DNA of 64,000 bases. It comes from Roridomyces roridus (Eukaryota > Basidiomycota > Agaricomycetes > Agaricales > Mycenaceae). Below the pieces are notes generated by a model. The model did no database searches, was not told the DNA's origin, and saw only the letters and a list, made by a program, of their open reading frames with translations. Numbering within the stretch: position 1 is the stretch's first letter; each line of letters starts with the position of its first letter. The stretch is taken from the NCBI GenBank assembly GCA_029378245.1, contig JARKIF010000005.1, positions 1,922,001-1,986,000 of the forward strand, written 5' to 3'. Positions 34,803-45,605 of the stretch are shown here, piece after piece. Position numbers and translations under genes: made by a program.

Positions 34803-36314
34803 TCAATTCATCTTGAAAACCACCTTGCCGACTTGATTCTTCTCGAAAGCGCGGTACATTTCAGGCGCCTCGTCGGGGCTCACAATCCGGTCCACCAAGC
34901 TGTCCGGGCCACCGACCTCACCAAATACGTCCTGCCGTTTAACTTGGGAGGAATGAGAAATTGCAAGTCGACTTGGCACGATGCTCACCGAGTAGATCGA
35001 ATGCCAAAGGGAACATTGCGCGGGCAGGGCATCGTCTAAAATAACGATCAGAAGGGGCACAAGTCGAGACATGGGACATACCCGAAATCAAACGAAACAT
35101 TCTTTGCATACAACTGACTGCCCGTAAACGGAACTGGTGGCTGCCCATGTACGCCCACCGATGTGATGGCCCCGAAATTGCGAACGAGGTCATACGCCAG
35201 CGAAATGGCGCTCGTGTTCCCGACTACCTCCAGAACTGCCGAGCACCCGACACCTCCCGTCAGCTCAGGTACAGCGCTTCTTGGCTTGCTCGATATCACA
35301 AGTTTCGAACGTCCCCTTGCCCTTGCCCGCTGTGTCGATTTTATTGTATATCGCCATGGCTTTCGCGCGGCGGTCTTCTACCGGGTCGATGGCGATAATC
35401 TGGAAAGGAAGTTCTTTGGATGCGAGCATGTCGAGGAGGCTGACGGCTGCACAGAGACCAACGGGGCCAAGGCCGATGATTGCAAAGGTGAGGGTTCTGT
35501 CTTCTGCCACCATGGCAGCGCTCGCTTCGCCAGGGAAGAAGCTCGTGGGGAACGGACGGCCGGTGAGTGCCGGCAGGACCTTGGGGTGATTCAGCGCTTG
35601 GAGGGCCGCGAAGACGCCGGTCGGGAGGATGTCTGCCAGCATGAGGAGACTGCTGTCGGCAATCCCGGCCAAGGCTGTGGCTTTGAGCTCGGCGGGGAGG
35701 GAAGAGGACCAGGAGTGGGGGTCGTTCAGATTGAAGAGTGTTGCGCCAGCTTTGGGAACACGGACATATTGGGCTTGACCTCCTTCGAGGGCGGGGCTGC
35801 CGAAGAGCAAGCCGGAGGGGCAGCGACAGGTGTAGCCCAAACGGCAGACACTGAGCGAGTTAAAATTCCAGCCAAAAGCCGGTGAATATACTCACCCGCA
35901 CTCTCCGCAATTGACGGTGAACGGCGAAACGACCTTGTCGCCAACTTTTAGTGTCGCGTAGAGCTCGGGTCTGCCCTTGGCACTGTCAACGCCGTAATTT
36001 GAACCAAGTTCGACGACATGGCCGATGAACTCGTGGCCACAAGTGTGAACAGCGGTGATCCCGGGTCCACCATGACCGCGGTATATGTGGAGGTCGCTAC
36101 CGCAGAGGGCCGCCAACTGGAATGGACTGAATACAACTGAATAGAAGGGCGGTCTTCCACTTACCGACACCTTGACGATCGCATCGTCGGGATGCTCGAT
36201 TCTAGAGCAAGGTCAAGTAGCTGGGATTATACAACTCTGGCCGACTCACTTGGGAGCGGGTATCTCCTCGACGCGGATGTCGAACGACGGGGGATGCCAA
36301 CGGATGGCCTTCAT
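34803..36314 (-). CDS. Zinc-dependent medium-chain alcohol dehydrogenase
   Basis: MDR-family dehydrogenase. Exon 1 starts at 36314 (MKAIRWHPPSFDIRVEEIPAPK). The catalytic zinc ligands are seen as Cys in LCGSDLHIY and His/Glu in CGHEFIGHVVELG, with the structural-zinc lobe starting FTVNCGECG ... YTCRC. The cofactor motif is FAIIGLGPVGLCAAVSLL. Later exons give GGVGCSAVLEVVGNTSAISLAYDLV and the C-terminal EMYRAFEKNQVGKVVFKMN. Convergent with the ALDH gene at 21 bp, which would allow coordinated alcohol and aldehyde oxidation, but tail-to-tail order alone is weak evidence. Confidence 0.88.
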
Positions 36315-36541
36315 GGTAGCTCTGGTCTCAAGAACTGCGACCCAGAAGCGCAAAGTTTTTCAGAGAGGGAGGGAAACACAGACGGGTCTGTGAGAGACCT
36401 AGTGCTCTTATAGGGTGCATTCAGCAGGTAGGTCAGGTGGTGGTCCATTTCAGATGGTGAGTGCGATCAAAGATTAGATTGTGATGGCATTCGTCAGTGC
36501 TAGATGATACAAGTGCTAATGTCCCAGATGTTACAATTCCT

Positions 36542-37370
36542 CTACCACGTCTGCTTGACGGCTTCAGGTGCGGGAGACTCGCCAACCGCCACTGGTGGTT
36601 CATCCACAAAGTCAGGGACTTTGTTCAAGTCGGACAGATATGATGTGCCCTCTTCCTCCTCCTCCAGCGCTAATGCATCCAATTCTACTAGCCTTGAGTG
36701 CTGGGAAAAAGAAAACATAACTGTAGCTCACCTGCTTCAAGATCCGCCTCGTCGATCTCGTCTGGCACGGCATACGAACGTCCCATGGTTTCTTGTATTT
36801 CGTTCGCCTGCTCGAGCAAGTCCTCCATCTCGAAATGCATGCTCTGAACCAAGTTAGTAGAATTTAAAGAGGAAAGGAAGAGTAGAAACCTCGAGCTTGT
36901 CAATGTCGATCTTGCCATACTGTTTCCGCAGTTCTTTATTGGCAGTCTTCATGGCGTCCACGGTGGCCATGGTGTTGCGCAGATTCTCGGTAGTGAGCGC
37001 CGCAGATTCCATGTTGAACGTTTGTTGTGCGAGCTGCGCAAGCTGCCCTTCGTACATGCGTTTTTGCTTGAGAGTCCGCAGCGCACGTTGTTGGACGGCG
37101 TCCTGAGGCCCATATTACTTCCAGATCGTGAGCAGGCGAGAATATAGTACCTTGCCCGGGCCATTTCGCAGCTTAGACATTTGCTCCTTGTACCGACCGA
37201 GCTCGCCGTCCAGCTTCTTGATCTTTACCTCAATTGAGGAGATTCTGACGTCGGTCTGAGTGATTGAGTATGCATGGAGAGGCGGCACAGAGGCAATTTA
37301 CAGAAGCAATGGCATCCTGGAGAGTTGGCTTGGGCTTGCGAGCTGAGGATGCGCCGAAAAGTCGGTTCAT
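36542..37370 (-). CDS. VPS60: VPS60 / CHMP5-like ESCRT-III subunit
   Basis: Snf7-family protein of multivesicular-body sorting. The start (37370) gives the characteristic MNRLFG of CHMP5/Vps60, then ISSIEVKIKKLDGELGRYKEQM, RNGPGK, a basic QRALRTLKQKRMYEGQL helix and LAQQTFNMESA. TVDAMKTANKELRKQYGKIDIDKLE and an acidic DLLEQANEIQETMGRSY part follow. The C-terminal tail is acidic and ends VKQTW with the stop at 36542. Five short introns. Length of about 220 residues matches the family. Divergent from TRS65 across 129 bp. Confidence 0.93.
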
Positions 37371-37499
37371 GGTGAAGGAGGAGAGCAAGATTGGGTGTGA
37401 CGTGATTTCACGATCGCGTCTCTTACCCCGACTTTCACGACGAGAGGTACGAGCCTCTTCCAACAGTCGGCACGGTCTCATGGCGCACAAGCAGCGTGA

Positions 37500-40328
37500 A
37501 TGACCGCACTGGAGCAGCTCTTTGCTACTGCTGAATTAGATGTCGTGGTCCCCGATACCTCCCTCGAATATCCTCCAACTTTTCCCGCAGACGAATGGCT
37601 ATCTCGGCTCAAGAGCGGAGCCTTAGAACGAAACCAGGCGTTTTTCGGTGAGTGCCCTCCCCAATTTTACCACACATTTAACGGCGACACAGATGAGCAG
37701 CTGCACTCACTTCTAACCGTTCGCGTTGCCCAACCGGCCGATTCTTCTTCGACCGACCCGGCGCTGCCGCCGAAGGAACTGTTGGCCTTTCTCACCCATC
37801 TGCAAGTTACTCTAGAGGCGACGTATATATCTACTGTCCCAGTGGGTCTCGGTGTTCCCGAGACACCTAGGACAGCTCGACTCGGTCCGCCGCCCCGAAC
37901 AGCGACTCTCGGCGCCAAATTGAGCGTGCGCCCGAGTCACCCTTCAATATATCCGCCCAACACACCCAATCCAACACCTTCGTCCGCGGAAACGGACAAA
38001 CGATATCTCAAGTCGGAGGGTACACTCTTGCTGGCCAGTATATGGGGGCAGAACCAGTCTCCAGATTCACAAGAAGCTTTCTCGCTGCTGTGGTCGCAGG
38101 AGGAGCAGGTCTGGGTCGCCGTGTACAGACTCTCTCTTACCGTTGGTGCGCCCAAATTTATACTACCTACTTCGAAGCTTATTTTTCTCAGCGTTTCTAC
38201 GACTGCCCATAAACGAACCTGTCCTTTGTCTGACAATCTCTGCAACATTGCGAGAGCGTCCACAAACATTATCGCAACCCAACCATCCCCTCTCAAAGTT
38301 TCTCAAATCTGTGGATTTCCTCGAGGCTTCTACGGTACCCACCAGCCCCACCAGTCCTACCGCCAACGGGACACCATCCACGGACGAGCCTACTCTCTCT
38401 GGCTTGCCCGAGCTCAATCTTTTCCAAGGTCTCTCCGCTGGCCCTACATTTGACCCGTCTGCCCTCGATCTCCCCACCGCACGTCTAGGCTCCGTCTCAC
38501 GACTGAAGCTCTTCACCCTTCAGCCTTTACCCGCGCGGACACCTCTCTCTGCGCCATCCCCGTCACCCATGACAGCCGTGGGCCGCTCCGCGGCTGGCGG
38601 GGGGCCAGCGACCCTCCGAAAGAGCTTCCGCAAGACACTACGTACTGTGTCCGGTTTTCGAGTGCGAATGCGAACGGTTTTCGTTCCTGCCGTCCTCATT
38701 CCCGGGGTGAAAGAGGAAACAGACGAGGATCCAGAGGCTGGCACCGATGAGCGCACAGTTGTGCTTTGCGTCGAGCTGGAAAACTCTGGTGATTCGGGTC
38801 GGACCGTGGGTTTCGAGATCGAGAGGGTGGAGGTCAATGTTGGCAGTGGGGACGATGCTGGAGCGCGGGCGATCCTTGTAAGCTGGGAAAACAACGGCGG
38901 TGCCGTCTTCCCGTTACGAGTGGGTCCGAACGAGCAGTATAATTTGCTGTATGCGGTTTCCTTCCTCCGGTCACCCGATGAGGCACTTGCCATGGGTCTG
39001 GCCAAGGATGGGGCCCCAGACATGTTGCAACGTGCCGTGACAATTGGCGTGTTTGGAAAACCGTTTTTACCTTCAGAGGCATCATTCGTATATCCCACTC
39101 GAACATTTTGTTCCAAGTGGAATTGCGTGCTAGATCTGTCTTCGCAGCCCCGCATCGCTCCAGAAGATGACTATGAGAGCGACACTCCGATTCCCAACGT
39201 CCTCCCAGAGCCCGCGTCGCCATTCCCAAGCAGCCCCAATGTCAGGACCGATAGTCTCATTCTCCGTGATTCCCCGCCGCCGATGCTCGATCCCGCAGCC
39301 AAACGCCACACCCTCCCTGGCGGTCAACCCATTGTCGCAGCGCGTGCTTTGGGTCTGAAGGGCTATCGGTCTTCAACCTCGATGCTGAATCCGCTCAACG
39401 CCAGGGATCGAGGCGCATCTTCTCCTCCAATTCCTGTACGATCGGCATCTTTGAATCAGCACACCCCGAATCAGTACACCCCGCCGTCGATTACCGCTCA
39501 GATACCAAGGTCACCAACAACGTACACTGCGCCTCCGAGACTGGCGGTGGATCCCGACTACCAGGCGCCGGTGCCCATGACACCAGCGTACCCCGCATAT
39601 CCGACACGATCTGCGATGCCGCCGACACCGCCTGCAGTGATGGCCCAGTCGTTTGTTCAGGGACATCACAGCGGGAAGAGCGTGGAAATTCGCAGGGAAA
39701 GAGGGATGCCCATGGGTACTGGTGCTGCTGGCGTACCTCAGACGCCTGGTCCGATCGTTTCCGTTGGAGGTGACGGTGGCGGGATGTGGGGTCTGGGTCC
39801 CAGCGTGTCAGAGATCCACGAAGAGGACGAGCACGAGGACAATGGGGTGAAAAACGGAGAGGCCATCGTCGTCTCTGTTGGGCTCGTCTCTTCTGGGGCA
39901 CGGAAAGGAGAGGATCTCGGCAAGACGACGGGGAGTAGAGACGGGGACGAATTGCGTCGAATATATCCGCTCGACCACTTTACGTTGGACGTGTTTGTGT
40001 TTAACCAGACGGATTGGACGCGCAGGTTTGAGGTCACTTGTCCTGACCGCAGGAGAAGGGGGCGAAATCCGGGAGAGAACGCGCCGTCACCAGGCATTGT
40101 GCCTTTGGACAATCGCGTTCGAATCGGGTATGTCTTGTAAATCTCGAAAACTTTTCACTGATTGTCTGTAGACCACTCTTGCCTGCGGCGTGCCAATCGG
40201 TGCGGATGGAGTTTCTTGCGGTGACGCCGGGCGTTCACTCGATCGACACACTGACCTTGACGGACGTGGTGTCGGGACATTCAATGAACTTGAGATCTGT
40301 TATGGACATCGTCGTTCACGAGCCTTAA
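37500..40328 (+). CDS. TRS65: TRS65-like TRAPPII complex subunit
   Basis: Putative subunit of the TRAPPII tethering complex at the late Golgi. The protein is about 900 residues with two introns. An N-terminal domain (PADEWLSRLKSGALERNQAFFG) leads to a beta-rich part (VWVAVYRLSLTV, VLCLTISATLRERPQ). A middle domain follows (FRVRMRTVFVPAVLIPGV, VVLCVELENSGDSGRTVGFEIERVEV, NEQYNLLYAVSFLRS). A Pro/Ser-rich linker of about 230 residues precedes a C-terminal Ig-like domain (YPLDHFTLDVFVFNQTDWTRRFEV, CQSVRMEFLAVTPGVHSIDTL). This layout fits the Trs65 C-terminal family; assignment is by pattern. Confidence 0.8.
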
Positions 40329-40344
40329 TATATTGTAGCATTGC

Positions 40345-41573
40345 CTAATTCTCCTTGGCCGCCTCCTCCTTCTTTTCCTGCTCCTTCCTGAGCTTGTCCT
40401 TTTGCCACCGAGGCTGTCCGTCAGCTTCAAGATCCCATTTACCGATTATAAGGCTGGGGTAGTTTGAGTGCGTGCAGCAACAAGGAGAAAGAGATACACA
40501 CTCGAAGACGGCCATGATGGTCCATTTGCGGTTGTCAGCCTCGGGGAACACGAGCGAGCGGGGACCATAGAAAACTTCGTCATCGACCTCGTTCTTTTTG
40601 CGGGGAAGACAATGCATGAATTTCCAGTCGGGGTTGGCGCCACCTTCGCGGCAGAGCTCTTCCGTGACCTGATAACCTTCGAAGTCTTTGTACCGCTGCG
40701 CAGCCTCGGCCTCCTGTCCCATGGAAATCCAAGTGTCCGTAATGACGACGTCCGCGCCCTTGACTGCTTCTTTGGGGTCTTCACCCCACCAGATGCTCTT
40801 TTCGCAGTCAAGTTCGACGACGCGGTCCCAGACAGCTTGGGGCGCACGATATTTTGGGTCTGCCGGCGTAGCGACACGCATCTGGTGTCCGAGACGCGGG
40901 AAAGTGACGAGCATGTCGTGCAGGACGTTTGCAGAGTCGCCAACATAGGCGATGGTGAGGGGACGCAACTCGGAGAGCTCGAGAACTCCCTTCTTTTTCT
41001 CGGGTTTCGCGTCGGGTTTTAGGGGGCTGAACAGGTGGGCGTGTTCGTGGAGGGTCAAGAGGTCTGCGAGAATTTGGGTGGGGTGCCAGAGCGAGGATAG
41101 GGCGTTGACGACTGGTACGGGCGAATATTTTGCGAGTTCCTGCATATCGTTCTGTATAGGGAACTAGAATTACGCTGGACACGTACCTCAACCTCTGAGT
41201 GGTCTCCGACGCGGGCAAAGATGCCTTGGCACATGCCGCCAATTACACGCGCCGAGTCGCGCACGCTTTCATTGACACCGAGCTGAATGTCCTCGCTGCC
41301 CAAAAACAACGCACGGCCACCGAGGAGACTCGCACCAGTCTCTGCTGCAACCCGGGTCCGCGTGCTGCGTTTTGAAAAGAGCAATGCGACTGTTTTATTG
41401 AAAAGAGACTGCGAGGGAAGACGGAGTGAATTGGCGCGTTTTCCAGCAAGGGTGCCTTGGGGGAGAAGCCATGGCTCCGAAGCCCTCTTGAGCTGGGAAG
41501 ACTGGGTCAAGAGACGCTTGATTTGGGGGACAGAAAAGTCCGCGAGCGTCAAGAAATGAAGTGGGCGCGACAT
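40345..41573 (-). CDS. ARG3: Ornithine carbamoyltransferase
   Basis: Makes citrulline from ornithine and carbamoyl phosphate in arginine biosynthesis. Start at 41573 ([20 protein letters not shown]). The carbamoyl-phosphate site STRTR follows VALLFSKR. Then [40 protein letters not shown] (HPxQ), [12 protein letters not shown], the catalytic [16 protein letters not shown] and the last helices. Two introns of about 45-55 bp, near 41150 and 40470. No presequence precedes the conserved domain. Convergent with TRS65 at 16 bp. Confidence 0.93.
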
Positions 41574-41833
41574 GTCATTTTTCTGATGTTTGCTCTAAAC
41601 TTATACTCTCTCCCTCTCATGACTCGTACTCTCTTGACTCGACTGCCTCTGCTCAAGAATCTTTACTGAGAACTTGCTGAGAACTGAAACCTGCAAGATC
41701 TCGGACACCATGTGAAACTCATGACATATGGCTCGGTGATGGTCGTACTGCAACCCAGATAAATACCGAGACGCACCATGCTTTCATTATTTCACCCTTC
41801 TTGCCTGCTGTGCAGATCATCTTCTTTCTTCTA

Positions 41834-42991
41834 ATGCGTTTCTCCTCGTCGCTCGTTATCCTTGGTGCCAGCGTGGCCTATGCCTTGCCGCCGCTCGCCC
41901 GCCGTAGCTCTGTTAACCTACTCGACAGTGTCTTGGTTTTCGACGCCCCTGCATTCCAGGATCACCAGAATCCAGCCAACACGCTGGTCCAACTGCAGGC
42001 ATATGTCTCCACGCGGCAATTCTCTGTCGCACCTTTGTTGTCGGGCATCTCGAGCCTCCTAAACAAGACACTGGGTCTGGACATTGGTTCAGACATCGCA
42101 ACGGCAAGCAGCCGTCTCGAGCTCTTTGCCACCGTAGGGCTGTCTGGCAAGGACGTCTCGTTCAACGTTGGTGGATGCGGAAATGCCGCGTCCCTCCAAT
42201 CGACAGCTTCCGGTGGAATGGCCATTCAGAATATCAGCCTCGGTGCTTGCGGCGCGGCCGAAGCAAATGGGACTGTGGATCTCACTTCCCTCGACTCCCG
42301 GGACGTCACGTTCAGGGTTTTTCCCTCTTCGGCCGATGGCTTTGGCGTCATTTCTGGTGTGTGCCATAGCAACTACCTTGTACTTTACTCACTGCGTCTA
42401 GATATTGACGATACTGTCAAAATCTCACACTCTCTTGACACGCTCTTACTCGCCAAGGCCACTCTCATCGACACGCCCGTACCCGTAACGGGCATGCCAG
42501 AGGTCTACGCCTCCCTCGCCCAATCCCTCAACTCGCCCCAGTTCATCTACGTCTCTGCGTCCCCCTTCCAGCTCTACCCCTTCCTCCGCGACTTTATCGA
42601 CACGACCTACTCGCAGTCCAATGGACCGATCATGCTCAACAACCTGACCACCACCGACTTGAGCTCCATCATCGACTTTGCGAGGGCCGATGGCGTCTTT
42701 GAGTACAAGTCCGCGATGATTGACCGGATTCAAGGAATGTACCCCGGCAAGAAATTCCTTGCCGTTGGAGATTCGACGCAAAAGGATCCCGAGACGTATG
42801 GTGAGGCCATCCGCAAGTACGGTGATTTCATCGCCTGTGCGTGGATCCGTCTCGTCGACGAGGCCAACAACACGGACGCACGTTTCGCGGCTGCGTTTGA
42901 GGGCGTCGACCCCACCAAGTACAAACTCTATACCGATGCAGAGATTCCGTCTCTCGCAAACATTGATGTCGCAGGGGGTTCCTGCTCATGA
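41834..42991 (+). CDS. Secreted APP1-like (DUF2183) phosphatase-domain protein
   Basis: The Met at 41834 gives a clean signal peptide (MRFSSSLVILGASVAYALPP). The N-terminal domain is beta-rich (LELFATVGLSGKDVSFNVGGC, DVTFRVFPSSADGFGVI). One intron splits the codon before DIDDTVKISH, the lipin-like HAD motif of the DUF2183/APP1 catalytic domain. The Thr-containing SASPFQLYPFLRDFI, the YKSAMIDRIQGMYPGKKFLAVGDSTQKDPETYGE block and the C-terminal helices follow. Yeast App1 is a cytosolic phosphatidate phosphatase, so a secreted form is notable. The upstream in-frame start would spoil the signal peptide. Confidence 0.87.
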   Translation: MRFSSSLVILGASVAYALPPLARRSSVNLLDSVLVFDAPAFQDHQNPANTLVQLQAYVSTRQFSVAPLLSGISSLLNKTLGLDIGSDIATASSRLELFATVGLSGKDVSFNVGGCGNAASLQSTASGGMAIQNISLGACGAAEANGTVDLTSLDSRDVTFRVFPSSADGFGVISGVCHSNYLVLYSLRLDIDDTVKISHSLDTLLLAKATLIDTPVPVTGMPEVYASLAQSLNSPQFIYVSASPFQLYPFLRDFIDTTYSQSNGPIMLNNLTTTDLSSIIDFARADGVFEYKSAMIDRIQGMYPGKKFLAVGDSTQKDPETYGEAIRKYGDFIACAWIRLVDEANNTDARFAAAFEGVDPTKYKLYTDAEIPSLANIDVAGGSCS

Positions 42992-43277
42992 TTACGACCG
43001 ACGAGGAGCGCATTGTTTTATTCCTTTATTTATTGTTTACTTTTGTTCGACTATTCAACCAAGTGAACAGGTTTCGCCTAGTCTGTGTCTGACCTATGTC
43101 TGCAACCGCTGCAAATTGTGCTGGTCCTTGCCAAGATGTTTCTTACGAGTATTGTGAAGATCTGCACACTCCTGGCAACCAAAACTGCACATTGCACATT
43201 CTGCATCAAGTGTGTGAGGAAATAGGGGTTTTCATGGAACTTTATAGCTAGTCACATGCAAATTCAGGCCCTAAAGC

Positions 43278-43367
43278 TCCGGTGTGGTGTATCGGTAACA
43301 TATCCGCCTCTCAGTGCTTTGTCATAAACCTGACGCGGTTGCGCGGGGTTCGATTCCCCGCACCGGA
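43278..43367 (+). tRNA. tRNA-Glu (CTC) with about 20-nt intron
   Basis: The 90-nt gene folds as a complete cloverleaf. The acceptor stem is TCCGGTG pairing with CACCGGA at the end. The D stem is GTGT/ACAT, and the anticodon arm is TCCGC-CTCTCA with anticodon CTC. The T arm is CGGGG-TTCGATT-CCCCG. About 20 nt (starting GTGCTTTG) lie after position 37 and before the 3' anticodon stem, the canonical place for a tRNA intron. CCA is not encoded, as expected in a eukaryote. Confidence 0.93.
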
Positions 43368-43580
43368 ACTAAAAATGTTTTTAGCTCGAGGCTTGAGTGG
43401 CGCCGTACCCCGCGCGGGACCCAGGGCCTTATCTTAATCTTAGCTCTCTCCTTTTGCTCTTCTTTGACAAAACCAAGACGAAGGGCCGCTCAGTTCACGG
43501 AGACCTCTTCGTGCCATAGTGGGCTGACAAGGATGGTTGTACTTTCAAAGGATGAAAGTCTTTGTGGTCCTTGATTTGAT

Positions 43581-43636
43581 TTTTTGATATGAAGTTCTAT
43601 ACTACGCATTTTTTGATTTGAAGTTCTATACTACGC
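43581..43636 (+). repeat. Two-copy tandem repeat, 29-bp period
   Basis: Two direct copies of a 27-nt unit with GAAGTTCTATACTACGC in common sit at 43581-43607 and 43610-43636 and differ at one base. No function is apparent. Confidence 0.8.
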
Positions 43637-43887
43637 TTTATCTGGCTGGCGGGCTATGAAGCAGTACAGTAAGGGAGCTTGGGTGGTTATTTGATGATGG
43701 GTAAAGGGAGGTACTATTTCATTGGAAACCAAACGAGAAGAAAGAAGGGTCGAAACATATGAGCAAAACAGGGATCCTAAACCTGTGAGGTTGGTGAGGT
43801 CGTTTCGAACATTGGACAAGGTATCAAACGATTAAACGTTCAATACACATACTCAGGCTGGTGGTCGATACAGGCAAGGAATACAAT

Positions 43888-44018
43888 CTACGGACACACC
43901 GACAACCCCAACGATTCGAGTCCTTCTTCCATTTCTTCCCTTTCCTCTTCCGTCAGAGGAACGGCTATACTCAAGGCAGCTGGAAAGAGGTTGAGCACAG
44001 ACCATGCTACTGTGACCG
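43888..44018 (-). pseudogene. Possible C-terminal gene fragment
   Basis: The minus-strand frame ending at 43888 reads VTVAWSVLNLFPAALSIAVP followed by an LTEEEREEMEEGLESLGL helix. This looks like a genuine protein C-terminus (hydrophobic segment plus acidic amphipathic helix), but a stop lies just upstream in frame and no compatible upstream exon with a good splice site was found. It may be a relic, or the last exon of a gene I failed to model. Family not recognised. Confidence 0.3.
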
Positions 44019-44763
44019 TTGAAATTCACTGCGGTCCTCTTGGCTTAGCCCTCGTCGGAAGGTCGCTAGTTCCGCGTGAAATGGAGCTGCAACAACGCTT
44101 GGGTCCTGCAGTATGGAATTCGGTATTCAAATCGGAGGCAGGTGTTACACCATCGCCCCTTTCCGCAAGGGCCTTTCGCATCTTAAACAGTAAACTGATG
44201 GAGGGTAGTCAGGACACTGAGAAGATGCCATACAATGAGCTCATCCTCCTTTTTCAATTTCTTTCAGCCCGGGTTTCGGAATCAGAGCTCAAAATTGGTA
44301 GCTGGTGAGACGTTGCCGGTGAACTTTCTTGCGAGGAAGAGGAGTTCTTGGAGGGCATGATAGAGGTTCGGATTTAGTCTTGTATGGCCATCACCAATCC
44401 TCCTCGTAGGGTCTTGATATCGACTAGAACCGCGAAGGGCCTGCTACCAAAACGACTCGGTTGCAGCCACAAGCACAACAGCAGCCAGTTCGTTGAAATA
44501 GCGCCGTAACGAAACGCTCTCCTGCCACAATGCAATATGACCTGGAGTGGACCGAGTGTCGCGAAAGATGAGACACGGCGCTTGCAAAACCCGGCACAAA
44601 GAGCTTGGTCCCTCGGGTTTGGAAAGTGGGAGAGCAGCGCAGGCCGATCCATGTGTACGAGATGAAGCTGCAGCGGAGGCCTCTGGTACCGCAAGGAGTG
44701 TGAAATGGTTCCTGAGTTGATCTCGATATATCGATACTCCTAGAGTCTCCAAACATCCACACA

Positions 44764-45250
44764 ATGCCTTCCACGGACTCCTCTTCTTCACAAGAATCTT
44801 CGCTGGCTGCGTCTCCTCCCACCTCCCACCAGCCACTAAGCACTGCTCCTGAAACCCGCGCCCAAAGAAAAAAACGTTTGGAGGACCAGCGGTGTGGCAT
44901 AGTCGTGAGACATCGTTTGCACTATTGTTATCCAGCTCACCTTTCATTAGAACCGCATGCGAGAAACCGTTGAATCAGTCGACGATCCGGTAACTCTGCC
45001 TTTGTAACGATTCCAACTCATGTTCTGAATCCAACATGATTACAGTACGAACGGGAAGCACTGAGAGCCCCGTTTCGGATCCAATTGGCGCAATTTGACG
45101 AGTCTTTGACCAAGGAAGACCAAGGTACACTCCAACAGTAACCGCAGCACCGTCTGTTACCTCACTTTGTTCTCAGACGCCCTGGCTCCGACCCGAGAGG
45201 ACCGCCAGGCGATGGAGGCTCAGCTGATTGCGTTCGGGTTCGATGTTTAG
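44764..45250 (+). CDS. Small unrecognised protein
   Basis: Four exons joined with GT-AG introns of about 45-57 bp give roughly 110 residues. The donors are GTGAGA after CGIV, GTAACT after VDDP, and a third after KEDQ. The N-terminus is Ser/Pro-rich, then a basic ETRAQRKKRLEDQ helix, NRMRETVESVDDP and EALRAPFRIQLAQFDESLTK. It ends REDRQAMEAQLIAFGFDV. The coherent frame through three introns supports a real gene. I do not recognise the family; it is soluble, mostly helical, and has no signal sequence. Confidence 0.65.
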
Positions 45251-45605
45251 CTGTAGCAAGTATGTGTGTTATTGAAGGCCTGCAGCGAAATGACAGAAAG
45301 GAAAATTGGGATGAGAAATTGGATTCACCAATGTCTGGAAGCCGCTCTGCACCATCAAATATTCCACCGTTCTCGTTCGATTCCCTGAACCGAAAGTTTA
45401 TTGTTCTCTTTCCTTTTTCACCCGCAGATACAACCCTGGTAGATGGTCCCGGACGTATGTTCAAAACCAAGCAGAGATATGGCGCCAACATCGACTTGCA
45501 GAACCCCAAGAGCCTGCGACCAAAACGACTCAAATTGCGTTCTACATACAGATGAGCATGATAAATCCACAATAAAACAACCAAAATACAATTCGGGGAC
45601 CAGCC
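45251..45605. other. Intergenic between the small gene and haspin
   Basis: No gene is seen. The stretch holds the two convergent 3' flanks. The string AAGAGCCTGCGACCAAAACG near 45508 matches AAGGGCCTGCTACCAAAACG near 44433 apart from two bases, so it may be a small dispersed or duplicated piece. Confidence 0.5.

Larger units (their letters stand above)
43368..44763. other. Gene-poor stretch after the tRNA
   Basis: In these 1.4 kb I find no intact gene. It contains a 29-bp-period tandem repeat at 43581-43636 and a protein-like fragment on the minus strand at 43888-44018. Long minus-strand frames at 44374-44947 look like shadows. The sequence AAAACGACTC with its left flank at about 44430-44460 recurs near 45508-45535. 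Confidence 0.5.

Noticed and set aside
32812..36314. ALDH and alcohol dehydrogenase as one operon-like unit
   Set aside because: They are convergent, not co-oriented; coregulation is possible but not shown by sequence.
43991..44308. Plus-strand frame of 105 codons with EMELQQRLGPAVWNS
   Set aside because: No family resemblance, no exon partners, and the opposite strand holds a more protein-like fragment; kept only as part of the gene-poor stretch.
44374..44947. Overlapping minus-strand frames of 106-167 codons
   Set aside because: Cys- and Ser-rich shadow composition, and they cover the start of the well-spliced small gene at 44764.
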